Below are positions 24,293-34,537 of a stretch of 64,000 nucleotides of DNA, in pieces. The notes under the pieces were generated by a model. It was given only the letters and a program-made list of their open reading frames with translations, did not search any database and was not told the origin of the DNA. Positions within the stretch are counted from its first letter, which is position 1. Each line of letters starts with the position of its first letter. A program made the translations under genes and the position numbers. The stretch is from Paratrimastix pyriformis (Eukaryota; Preaxostyla; Paratrimastigidae). The stretch lies in contig JAPMOS010000009.1 of NCBI GenBank assembly GCA_027972325.1, positions 785,008-849,007 on the forward strand, given 5' to 3'.

Positions 24293-25373
24293 CGGAGGGG
24301 GGGCGTCCGAGTCACGATCGCTGCTCGAACCCCGAGGAGTGTGGTGGTGGTATGTAATTCTCGAGATTTTTCTCCACTTGCGTCTCTCAAAAAAAGACTG
24401 AGCCCGCGGACGACTGAGCAGCATCGACGTTGTTGCGTACTACCAGGCTGTGATGACGACAACGGCTCGGAAGCAGTCGCGCGTTGCGCGCGGATGCCGA
24501 GGCCGATGGAACGACAATGGCGAAGGTTCCTCCGGAATCCCGGACATCTGTCCTCGCCGGTGGGTTGGTCCACACCTGGGAGAAGAGGGCCGCCCGGGGG
24601 GGAGGAGGCCCAGCAGAATTCATCAAGCGGTGCCACCCGTGCGAAGTCAACCATCATCTTGCGAGCGGGCGACGGCGGGTCATGTTCGCCGGCTGGGCTG
24701 TGGCTGGGGCGGGGAGGGTGGAGGGGCCTTAGGTTGGTCATCGCTTTTCCTCTGCTTGACCCCCGTGGTCCACCGACTTGGCAGGTGTGTGGTTCAATCC
24801 GGGATCAACTGAACTTCTTCGATCGGATGATCCCGTCCTCCCGACCGCCTCAGTCGCCTGGCCCATTCGGCTCCCCGACGCCCCCGCTTGGGAGCTTCTC
24901 GCCCCGCTCCAGTTTCCTTGAGATAACTTGGCGCGGCCCCACTGATCATATGGTCTGGGCTCTTGGCCCCATCTCCACATGCATTTTGCACTCTCCCTTT
25001 CTTCTCGAAGAATCTCAAGAAATGCGGCGTCGTTGGACGATCGCTCGAGTGAGAGATCTCACGTTTTATGGTTTTGGGGCGTCTCTCCGAGGCTGCTCTA
25101 ACACGAGGCCACCGAGGCCAAACTGTCGGTTTTGGGTCATTCACCGGGTTTTGGACTCCGTCGAGACTAGCCTCCTCGCTTGTCACTCCCCTCTGCTTGA
25201 AGAATCGATTTGTCATGTCATCTTGTCTGCCCATTCAATTTGTTTGGTCATTCGTTACTCATAGGCTGTCTTTTCGGGGCGGCATCATTCTGGCATTCTT
25301 TTACCTCAGGCACTCCCACATCAGGTCAGTTTATTGGAGTTTATTTTCTTCTTTACACTTAAACCATTCTCAG
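24293..25373. other. Unassigned stretch upstream of a PARP gene
   Basis: No gene can be supported. One plus-strand frame beginning at an ATG near 24518 (MAKVPPESRTS) is open for about 70 codons with no family match, and could be a 5' exon of the next gene or a remnant. Several GT...AG possibilities exist near 25322-25373. Confidence 0.3.
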
Positions 25374-26458
25374 GTGATTTTCTCGTTGCGGATCCGGCGG
25401 CGTTGGTTGGCGGGGCCCTTCCGTGCCCCCCCGGGGTGACCGTCCCCACACCGGCTCCAACTCCATCAGCAGCAATTCCCCTGGCGCAGACCCCGCCGGC
25501 ACCCTCCGAACCCGCCTCAAAGGATGCAGAAGTTGAAAAAGCCGGTCTGCTCTTGCCTCCTCGACTCTGCCTCGTTCAGACGTTGCCGTCGTCTTCTTTT
25601 CTTCACCATCCGCCAGCCCCTTCGAGTTTGATCACCGCCCTCTTCGAGGCGCCGCTTCAGCACACCCGCACGCCCTTCCCCTGGGCGACAGCCCACCCGG
25701 CCTTCCCGCCGCACATCATGCAGCAGCCCTTCGTCGTCACGCCCCTCCAACCCGGGGATGGTGGCGAGGGGGATGCGGTCTGGGGCTTCTTCACCGCCAG
25801 CTGGCGCAGGCCGGGCGTCCCCCAGCCGCGCCCCTGCTTCATCGCCAAGGTGTGGAACCAGACAGTGGCCGCGCGCTATGCCACCTACCGCCAGACCATC
25901 CAGCCGCCAGCCAACCGGCGCGAGGAATTCCTCTTCCACGGGACCACCTCCGCCTGCGGCAGCCAGTGGCGGGCCCAGGGCACCGGCTGCGGCCAGACGG
26001 ACGGCACCTGCGCGGCGTGCGGCATCCTCCATGGGGGTTTCATCAAACGGACCGTCCGCAATCCAGGCCAGTTCACGCAGCGCTTCGGGACCGGCCTCTA
26101 CTTTGGGCTCGAGTCCACCAAGACCAACGACTACACCGAACCACCCCGGGCCACCAGCCGCGGTGCCTCCAGTGATCCCACCCTGAGCCGGGTCATCCTG
26201 ATCTGCCGCTGTGTCGTGGGCCACGCCTTCGAGGCCGACCATGACGACCATGCGACCAGCCAGTGGACCCAGGCCCCCGCGGGGTACGACTCGGTGTACG
26301 GGATGTCCAAGGGCCCCAAAGCGCCCAACTCGAGCCTGAACTGGGCCGAGTTCGCCATCTACAGCGAGGATGCCATCCTGCCCATGTACGCCGTGGTGTA
26401 CCACGCGCCCGCCCTGCCCCCGGGGGCCAGCGCCCCGTGTGGATGTCAGGGCGTATAA
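25374..26458 (+). CDS. PARP catalytic-domain protein, 5' end unresolved
   Basis: Open from an acceptor-like TTCTCAG (ending 25373) to TAA at 26456-26458, about 360 residues. No ATG begins the frame, so an upstream exon is missing or the gene is a truncated copy. A Pro/Ala-rich stretch of about 60 residues precedes the PARP domain: FLFHGTTSACGSQW, CAACGILHGGF, FGTGLYFGLESTKTNDYTE, YSEDAILPMYAVVYH. No WWE domain and no Cys module were found upstream. The last 75 coding bases before ...GCGCCCC match the gene ending at 4654 base for base, while the middle is closer to the gene at 8165-11246. This suggests recent duplication or gene conversion. Confidence 0.7.
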
Positions 26459-26824
26459 AGTTGATCTCCTTCTTCGTCCTTCTCCCTACGATGGGGCCAA
26501 CACGTTCCTTCCCTTCGCGTTGGGCTTCTTGCTTCCCCCTCCTGGATCATCCAGTCGCGGGCACGTGGCCAGCCGGCTGGAGGGACGCAGACGGAGCATC
26601 GACGTCGGCGGCACCGTGGTGAAACGTGGCCGGCAAGAGCTGCTGACGAATCCAGGTTGTCGAGAGACGCGTTGTTCCTTGGTTCAGCTGCCTCCGTTCC
26701 GAAGAATCTATCTATGCTGTTATTCAAATGAGACCATGTGAGAAACTGCTCGGACTGCGACGGAAAAATTAAAATTAAGGAAATGGAGTTTTTGGTTCTG
26801 GATTTCGGAGTCAGGGACCAATGA
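26459..26824. other. Convergent 3' intergenic stretch
   Basis: Between the 3' ends of the PARP gene (plus) and histone H3 (minus). AT-richer than its surroundings near 26700-26820. No gene seen. Confidence 0.5.
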
Positions 26825-26860
26825 AAATTCTTTCGGAGAGGGGCGTTAAAAAACGCCCTT
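26825..26860 (-). terminator. Histone-type 3' stem-loop with downstream purine element
   Basis: On the minus strand, 53 nt after the H3 stop, the sequence reads CCAAAGGGCGTTTTTTAACG and then CCCC. This is a perfect 7-bp stem (GGGCGTT/AACGCCC, 26841-26858) with a four-T loop, preceded by CCAAA. About ten nt further on is TCCGAAAGAAT. Replication-dependent histone mRNAs end in a similar CCAAA-flanked hairpin with a U-rich loop and a purine-rich downstream element bound by U7 snRNA. Confidence 0.7.
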
Positions 26861-26910
26861 TGGTTGAGGAGGGGGAGGAAGGGAAGGAGTTCCGAGAGAA
26901 ACTCTCGGAT

Positions 26911-27869
<959 letters not shown>

Positions 27870-28785
27870 ATGAGTTCGACATTGTTTGAGAAACTGGATG
27901 TCAAGCAAGACGACGTCGCTACTGTTTTGAGACAAAATTGGGACCTCATTTTGGGGAGTGAACTTAAGTCTTCGCAGAATCGCACATATCGTGCGACTAA
28001 CGACGCTGGAGCACAGTTTGCCGTTCGTGTGGCACCTGCTCGCCAGTATAAACGGATTTGTGACGAGCTCGCGCTTGTCCACGATCTTTTTACCATCGAA
28101 AGATTGGATGGTCTCTGCGTTCCGGTCTTCCCCAAGTCGGCATCTCCTTCTCAACCGGCTGCGATTTTGCACGGCGACTTTTGTGTCAGCGTTTTGACCT
28201 GGGCCGTGGGTGATCTCATGAACTATTTCGAGTTCCGGTGGCTGGGTGATCTCGACCTCATTCGGCTGTGGGGTGCTTGGATGGCTCGGTTCCACCGTGG
28301 TGCTCGCGCGGTTGCTCAACGCCACCCCGAACTTGTCAAGCGGATGCGACGGTACGATGCGCTGCATGAGGTCCGTGTTCGACGAGCCTTCTTCTCCGAC
28401 CGAGTCCATTCCTCCGGGGATAGCGACTGATGGAGGGTGTCGAGCTGCACCCCGATGACGTGGCCGTGGCATGCCAGGCGGAGCACTTTGGGATCCTGCA
28501 CGGAGACCTGAATCTCTCCAATTTCCACGTCACCCGAGACCCGCAGGTTCGTATCGTATCGGTGGTGGCTATCACCCCCATCCTCACCCCCCACCCATCC
28601 TCACCCCCCATCCTCCCACTCACCCCCACCCATCCTCACCCCTCCGCCTTTTTTTATGTTAGGGTCGTGCCGTGGCCCTGTCGGTCTTCGACTTTGACCA
28701 GATTCAGCTGGGCTGGTGGGAGTACGACCTCGCCCAGGCCATTATTGGCGGTCTGTTTCTCCAACATCATCATCATCATCATCCG

Positions 28786-28858
<73 letters not shown>

Positions 28859-28954
28859 CCATCACCATCACCATCATCACCATCATCATCACCATCCACA
28901 ACAACCACAACCATCATCATCATCATCATCCGGTCATCATCATCCGACCAATCG

Positions 28955-29022
<68 letters not shown>

Positions 29023-31406
29023 TTCTTCTTCTTCTTCTTCTTCTTCTTCTGCTGCTGCACGACTCACTCATCTCGATCTGCACAACAACCACACTAGTGG
29101 CGATGCTTGCCGGGATGGGGCCCGGGGTCCCCCAGGCCGACACGGCCGCCTTCACGAACACCCTACTGGAGGGCTACGAGGGCGTGGCTGGCCCGGGGAC
29201 TGTCGACCGGGCCCGGCTGGACCGGATGCTGCTTCTGCGCAAGCAGTTCTATGCGCGCTTCTGCATGCGGGCTCAGCGTGAGGCTATTCCCCCGGAGATG
29301 AAGGCCTTTATCGAGAGCGTGGTCGGGTGGGCCACCAGGACCCACGTCACCTGGCAGCCCATGTGTCAGGAGCACCGGATGTTGATGGGGCTCCTGTATG
29401 ACGCGTTCGACCCCGTCCTGGTGGCCGGCCGGCACCACAGCCGAACCGTGTGCAGGGAACTCAACGCCAGTGATCCCGACGCGCCTGAGTTCGGGGGGCT
29501 GATCCACCGGCTGTTGGGGTCGCATGGCGCCAACCCGTACATCACGCCCCCCTTCCGGTGCGACTACGGCAAGAACATCCATGTGGGGGACAATTTCTAC
29601 TGCAATTTCAATTGGTCTGCACGGGGGCGATGTCGACGTTCGGTGATGCCGACATGGGGGGGGGTGATGTCGACATGGGGGGTGATGTCGTCGACGTGGG
29701 AGGTGATGTCGTCGACGTGGGGGTGATGTCGACGTGGACATGGGGTGATGTCGACATGGAGGGGATGTGGAGGGGGGGGGGGGGGAGCATTTCCTGTTCT
29801 TCTTCTTCGCTCTGACTCCCTCCCGTGCTCACCTGCGCGCACGTGCTGCCCCCTGCCCCCGTTCCGACATCTCGCCAATGTGCATCATCCCCTTCGATTC
29901 GCCACTGCGCACTGACGCAACGTCACATGCCCCGTTCCTGCTCCCCGCCCTGCCCCGCCCCGCCCTGCCCTGCCCTGCCCCGCCCCGCCCCGCCCCGCCC
30001 CGCCCCGCCCCGCCCCGCCCCGCCCTGCCCTGCCCTGCCCCGCACCGCCCCGCCCCGCCCCGCCCCGCCCCGCCCCGCCCCGCACCGCACCGCACCGCAC
30101 CGCACCGCACCGCACCGCACTGCACTGCACTGCACTGCACTGGTGTGTCTCCCTCCCCGAGGGTGATAGTGTCTCGCTTACCCCCGACCCTCACTTGCCT
30201 CCTCTCCGTCCCCTTCTGTGTCTACCTCCCTCCCCCCGAACGTGACCCTCACTTGTCCTCCCCGTGTCTCCCTCCCCGTGTGTGTCCCCCTCCCCCCGAG
30301 GGGGTAACAGCGTCTTTCTGGACGTGGCCCCGATCCACATCGGAAATCGGGTGATGCTGGCGCCCAACGTGCAGCTCTACACGGCCACCCACCCCGTGGC
30401 GACCCACCTGCGCATCAGCGGGGCCGAGTTCGGCAAGCCCATTCGGATTGGGGACAACTGCTGGCTGGGCGGGGGGGTCGTGGTCTGCCCCGGGATCACC
30501 ATCGGTCTGTTGGTCTTCATGACCCCGGGGGTATGTCGACATGTGATGTCCTGTTGTCATCGGAATGTAATTTCCCATACAAGTTGTCGTGTTGATGTGT
30601 GTATCATCGGTCTGTTGGTCTTTGTTCCCCCCCCCCCCCCCCCATACAAGATGATGTGCATCGGAATGCATCCTCGGTCTTGTTGGTCTCCATTCCCCCG
30701 GGGGGTTGTACACCACCCCACCATTCCATAGAAGATGTTCTTTCTGTTGACGGGTATCGGAATGTATCATCGGTCTTGTTGGTCTTTGTTATCCGGGGGT
30801 CTGTACACCACTATTGGTCTTTGTTATCCGGGGGTCTGTACACCACTATTGGTCTTTGTTATCCGGGGGTCTGTACACCACTATTGGTCTTTGTTATCCG
30901 GGGGTCTGTACACCACTATTTTTGGGTATCGGACTTCTGTCTTGTTGGATGGCATTGGATCGGACTCATGTCTTGTTGGCTGGCATTGACACTGGCACTG
31001 TCACTGTCGCGGGGGCACCTCGGCATCGCCCGCCCACCCCTCGTCGTCCTGTCTGTCATCATCATCCTTCTGTCGTGTCTGTCACCGTCCTGTCGTTCTG
31101 TCTGTCATCATCACCCTGTGGTGGCTGTGTGCCGACCTTGCTGTCCGACTAACGCCACACTGGCGAACGATCCCCGAGATCTTTGATCCGGCTCATCCCT
31201 CCCTCCCTTTTTCTCCTGCAGGGAACAACGTGGTCATCGGTGCGGGCAGCGTGGTGACCAAGGACCTCCCGAGTGACGTGGTGGCAGCGGGCAACCCATG
31301 TCGTGTCATCCGGCCGCTGACCGAGGATGAGCGCCGGACGGACATCTGCCCCACCGCCCAACTCACCGCCGCGGTGGATATTCCCCTGCCCCCGCAGACG
31401 GAGTGA
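27870..31406 (+). CDS. APH-family kinase fused to maltose/galactoside-type O-acetyltransferase
   Basis: Exons 27870-28370, 28424-28546, 28663-28750, 29098-29614, 30311-30504 and 31222-31406 give 535 residues with all phases matching. Residues 1-205 resemble aminoglycoside phosphotransferase-type small-molecule kinases. The catalytic loop is GILHGDLNLSNFHV, followed by the metal-binding LSVFDFDQIQLG. The C-terminal half is a left-handed beta-helix acetyltransferase of the Maa/LacA type: LLGSHGANPYITPPFRCDYG, NIHVGDNFYCNFN, FLDVAPIHIGNRV, THPV, IGDNCWLGGGVVVCPG, GAGSVVTKD, GNPCRVIR. These are the acetyl-CoA-dependent hexapeptide repeats. Probably cytosolic. The order suggests phosphorylation and acetylation of one sugar-like substrate, but the substrate is unknown. 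Large introns carry a CAT array, GTCGAC units, CCCCG units and a 37-nt repeat. An alternative start lies at 27771. Confidence 0.88.
28764..29058. repeat. (CAT)n and (CTT)n array in an intron
   Basis: CAT array broken by CACCATCACC and by CCGATC/CCGGTC, ending in a CTT run. It fills the third intron of the kinase-acetyltransferase gene, whose exons join in phase across it. Confidence 0.9.
29630..29775. repeat. GGTGATGTCGAC minisatellite in an intron
   Basis: About seven units of the form GGTGATGTCGAC(A/G)TGGGG, some with GTCGTCGAC. The same core recurs at 54996-55435 in an unrelated gene. Confidence 0.8.
29944..30141. repeat. CCCCG/CCCTG/CCGCA pentanucleotide array in an intron
   Basis: About 40 five-base units change from CCCTG and CCCCG to CCGCA and then CTGCA. 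In the fourth intron of the kinase-acetyltransferase gene. Confidence 0.9.
30778..30925. repeat. Four-copy 37-nt tandem repeat in an intron
   Basis: Four near-identical copies of a unit starting TTGGTCTTTGTTATCC and ending CACCACTATT, inside the last intron of the kinase-acetyltransferase gene. Confidence 0.9.
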
Positions 31407-31535
31407 GTAACAGTGGTGGATATGACCCTGCCCCCGCAGTAACAGTGGTGGATATTCCCCTGCCCCCGCAGACGGAGTGAGTAACAGTGGTGGATATGAC
31501 CCTGCCGCCGCAGGCGCAGTGAGCAGCAGCAGCAG
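31365..31535. repeat. Tandem copies of the gene 3' end
   Basis: GTGGTGGATATTCCCCTGCC and the following CCGCAGACGGAGTGAGTAAC, which are the last codons of the upstream gene, are repeated downstream of its stop with small changes. Confidence 0.8.
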
Positions 31536-31938
31536 CCCCGGAGAGGTGACTGACGGGGTGAGTTCCACTCGCGTTTTTTCCCACCCCCGATACAGGCCAT
31601 GACGCGCTCAAAAACAAGGTGGGGATGATGGAATTGGGGGGGGGGGTGAGTCGGATGCCAACCTACCCCCGGGAATATCGGGGGAAAAACGTGTTGGCCC
31701 GGGGACAATGGGGCAATTGCCGGAGAAGAACGATGAAAGGGGTGAGGGAAGAAAGAAAGAGAGGGAAGAGGAGACGATACAAAAGGAAAAGAAGAGGATT
31801 CATTTCAAGAAAAGGGACAAAAAGAAAGGATTTTACCCCATACTGCTGAGCCCCTGTTTGACAGAATTTGCGGTTCTCACCGAGTGTTCGTCGGGCTCGT
31901 CCCTCAATCGCCATCCGTCCATCGCTCATTGTCCGCTC
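31536..31938. other. Upstream region of the first eS30-like gene, with repeat copy
   Basis: Holds one copy (about 31676-31843) of a purine-rich block that starts GGGGAAAAACGTGTTGGCCC and ends AAAGGATTTTACCCCA. Further copies occur at about 32870-32912 (short) and 32925-33086 (long). No coding sequence is supported here. Confidence 0.6.
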
Positions 31939-32283
31939 ATGGGGCGCATATTACATGGATGTTTGGCCCGCGCAGGAAAGGTGAGAATGCAAACTCCTAT
32001 TGTGAAACCCCTTCGTGCCTGGGGTCACAGAGATCTTCCCAAGCGAGCAGTTGGGAGAGCCCGCCAAAGAAAACGGTACTCCAAACTGCGCCAGAGGCAG
32101 CAAATGGTTTCAGCATTCAAACGCGTTGGCGCACCTCTTTATGTGGAGAAATTTTCCACAGTCGATGAGCCCCCCAAGGGGTACGTCTCTTATTTCGTGG
32201 CACGTTCTGTTTTTTTGGACACCACATCAGCTCGCACAGTTTCGGTGAGGCACAGGTGGCATCTGCGAAAGTCTGTGTGTTGA
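31939..32283 (+). CDS. eS30-like ribosomal protein with C-terminal extension (copy 1)
   Basis: Single exon, 114 residues, beginning MGRILHGCLARAGKVRMQTP. HG.LARAGKVR.QTP and the later GRARQRKRYSKL match the small-subunit protein eS30. The canonical eS30 is about 60 residues and usually follows a ubiquitin-like leader. Here there is no leader, and about 60 extra residues follow (PPKGYVSYF, VFLDTTSARTVSVRHRW). The same layout in the paralogue at 33473 shows that the extension is conserved and not read-through. The protein is very basic, as expected of a ribosomal protein. Confidence 0.6.
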   Translation: MGRILHGCLARAGKVRMQTPIVKPLRAWGHRDLPKRAVGRARQRKRYSKLRQRQQMVSAFKRVGAPLYVEKFSTVDEPPKGYVSYFVARSVFLDTTSARTVSVRHRWHLRKSVC

Positions 32284-33097
32284 CCAACTCCTGTCCGATT
32301 GATTCGTCCCTTTGCTCCACATACACCGCCGCCATGTTCTGTGCGTTACTCGTAGGGATTGGTCTTGGTCTTGCGGCAAGACTGGTCGTAACACAGCACC
32401 TCGGTACCCGTGGATGGTGGCTCGCGACAACGGACGCGCCCTCAAGGTGAGCAACCTCTGGGGGACCATCTTAGGCGACATCACCCATGGCGACCTCCGG
32501 CCGACCAAGCGGCATCTGAGATGTGGGGCCCTATCCACAAACAAATTGCTGTGCCCTCAGCGGGAGAGGAGAAGAGAACGTCCGCGCCATGAGGATGAAG
32601 GCCGACCCGCCGAACGGTGGGCGGACTACATCCCTGGCGGCCGGAGGGGCCGTACCATGAGTCGTGGGTGTCGCGAAGTGGCCATGATCACAGCATCGAG
32701 CCAGTCGCCGCTTCCGTCGTTGCCCGTGAGTCGATGAGCTGGGCGACGCTCGGAGTCGGTGTGGATTTTATAAATTTTGCCGGTGTTACCGATTTTTGTG
32801 AGAGACGTGTGGCCCCCAGAGACCGGGCGGTTGCCTGAAATTCAAGAAAACCCGCGAGGAAAAGAAAGGAAGGGGAAAAACGTGTTGGCCCTGGGACAAT
32901 TGCCGGAGAAGAAACGAAGAAGAAAGGGGGAAAAACGTGTTGGCCCGGGGACAATGGGGCAATTTTGCCGGAGAAGAACGATGAAAGGGGTGAGGGAAAG
33001 AAGAAAGAGAGGGAAGAGGAGACGATACAAAAGGAAAAGAAGAGGATTCATTTCAAGAAAAGGGACAAAAAGAAAGGATTTTACCCCACTCACCGTT
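32284..33097. other. Duplicated non-coding stretch
   Basis: Positions 32350-32703 are the first copy of a perfect duplication whose second copy is 33850-34203, exactly 1500 bp away. Positions 32870-33086 carry copies of the purine-rich block. The long open frame across the duplicated segment has no recognisable family. Confidence 0.7.
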
Positions 33098-33420
33098 TTA
33101 GCCCATCTTGGCGTTGGGGTCGCTCTCCATCTTGTACTGGTCGAGAGCCACGTTGAAGCATGCCAGGCCCGTGCTCTTGTGGTGGGCGGTGGCGGCCTGG
33201 GCCCAGGTCTCCTCGAGCGCCGCACCCCAGCGGGCCAGCGTGGCAGCAATGCGAGCCAGCCAGAAGGAGCGGTTGAAGGTCCGCTCGGCCTTGCGGTGCG
33301 CCTCACCCACCAGGTGGAAGAACTTCTCGGCCTTGGGGCCAAGCTGAAGAAGAAAGAAAGAAAACCTCGTTTGACAAGGAGTTAATTGACCTTGCCCTCG
33401 GGGTTCTTCTGGTCGTTCAT
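33098..33420 (-). CDS. Small helical protein, family not recognised
   Basis: Exons 33420-33391 and 33343-33098 give 91 residues (MNDQKNPEGK, then LGPKAEKFFHLVGEAHRKAE). The intron (GTCAAT...TTCTTCAG) is short and typical of the window. The product is a charged, mostly helical protein ending in DPNAKMG. Its ATG lies 52 bp from the divergent ATG at 33473. I do not recognise a family. Codon use is like that of the neighbouring genes (C or G at the third position), which supports it as real. Confidence 0.7.
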
Positions 33421-33472
33421 CGCCCGTCGCCCGTCCGCTGCTGCGTGGCTTGTCGACTGTGCGCGGTAGAAT
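33421..33472. promoter_or_regulatory. 52-bp bidirectional promoter interval
   Basis: Only 52 bp separate the start codons of the divergent 91-residue gene and the second eS30-like gene. Confidence 0.5.
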
Positions 33473-34231
33473 ATGGGTCGAATCATCTACAGCCTCGCCC
33501 GTGCGGGCAAGGTGAGGATGCAAACACCGTTCGTGGCTCGCGCCACCAGTCTCCATGCAGGTGATGGACCCCGCAAAAAACTGAGTGGGCGAGCCCGCCA
33601 GCGAGAAAAATACGGCAAGCTGATCCAGCGTCAAGCGAAGATCAACATCAACAAAAAATCAGGTGAACCACTCTTGAGAGAGCTGTTCACGGAAATCGAC
33701 GAACCTCCAAAAGGGTATGTCTCTCCGTACACAGTGCACTCGGTATTTGTGGATACTACAACAAATCGCAAGGTCGCCGTCAAACACAGATGGATCTTGA
33801 GAAAGTCTGCGCTGGCCCACCTATTGCCCCTGGATCGTCTCACATTTCGTCGTAGGGATTGGTCTTGGTCTTGCGGCAAGACTGGTCGTAACACAGCACC
33901 TCGGTACCCGTGGATGGTGGCTCGCGACAACGGACGCGCCCTCAAGGTGAGCAACCTCTGGGGGACCATCTTAGGCGACATCACCCATGGCGACCTCCGG
34001 CCGACCAAGCGGCATCTGAGATGTGGGGCCCTATCCACAAACAAATTGCTGTGCCCTCAGCGGGAGAGGAGAAGAGAACGTCCGCGCCATGAGGATGAAG
34101 GCCGACCCGCCGAACGGTGGGCGGACTACATCCCTGGCGGCCGGAGGGGCCGTACCATGAGTCGTGGGTGTCGCGAAGTGGCCATGATCACAGCATCGAG
34201 CCACTCGCCGTCTGGCCTGGCTCCGAGATGA
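33473..34231 (+). CDS. eS30-like ribosomal protein with extension (copy 2)
   Basis: MGRIIYSLARAGKVRMQTP, then SGRARQREKYGKL, is paralogous to the protein at 31939. The shared extension is recognisable (EPPKGYVSPYTV, VFVDTTTNRKVAVKHRW). The paralogues have diverged in protein sequence while the DNA downstream of both is identical over 354 bp. The frame runs on through that duplicated segment to TGA at 34229-34231, giving 252 residues. The first copy stops right after RKS, so the true end here may be near 33810-33850, or an intron may be present. Only residues 1 to about 115 are firmly supported. Confidence 0.5.
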   Translation: MGRIIYSLARAGKVRMQTPFVARATSLHAGDGPRKKLSGRARQREKYGKLIQRQAKININKKSGEPLLRELFTEIDEPPKGYVSPYTVHSVFVDTTTNRKVAVKHRWILRKSALAHLLPLDRLTFRRRDWSWSCGKTGRNTAPRYPWMVARDNGRALKVSNLWGTILGDITHGDLRPTKRHLRCGALSTNKLLCPQRERRRERPRHEDEGRPAERWADYIPGGRRGRTMSRGCREVAMITASSHSPSGLAPR

Positions 34232-34537
34232 TTTTCATCACAATTCTGGCCGCCTTGTATTGGTTTTCGTTTCTTCCCATTTGTTTTTTTTTTTGGTTTT
34301 TGTTCGGATTGTTGGCGTCATGTTTTTTTTTCCCCTTCCCACTCCCCATTGCCCATCTTCGCACGCTGGCGGCGGTAAATTGGGTCCCCGCTTGCTCATC
34401 CGCATGCCGGGGTGGCCAGGTCAGCCAATTCGTTATATTCTTTTCGGCACCTGAGATCCCTTCCTTGTTTTGCTGCCTTTTTCCGATTCTCCGTCGCCGT
34501 TTTTCGGTCTCGATTTCCCCGGTCACAGACCCAGAGA
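34232..34537. other. T-rich upstream region of the TLC-domain gene
   Basis: T-runs near 34288 and 34324, no gene seen. A longer in-frame upstream reading exists but contains no ATG before 34538. Confidence 0.4.

Noticed and set aside
24341-25264. 307-codon plus-strand open frame
   Set aside because: Composition is unlike a protein, there is no family resemblance, and stops in neighbouring frames are few only because of base composition.
28716-29097. Long poly-His, poly-Ile, poly-Ser, poly-Asp and poly-Met open frames here and at 1207-1652, 38398-38662, 47262-47705, 48703-49115, 54336-54662, 59770-60135 and 62820-63310
   Set aside because: They are readings of trinucleotide arrays in all frames. 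Flanking exons of recognisable proteins splice over them in phase.
29885-30194. Poly-Pro/Ala and Gly/Ala/Arg frames over the CCCCG array
   Set aside because: Pentanucleotide repeat in an intron of the acetyltransferase fusion gene.
32312-32737. Open frame through the 354-bp duplicated segment as an independent gene
   Set aside because: No recognisable motif, and the same frame is merely carried along in the second copy.
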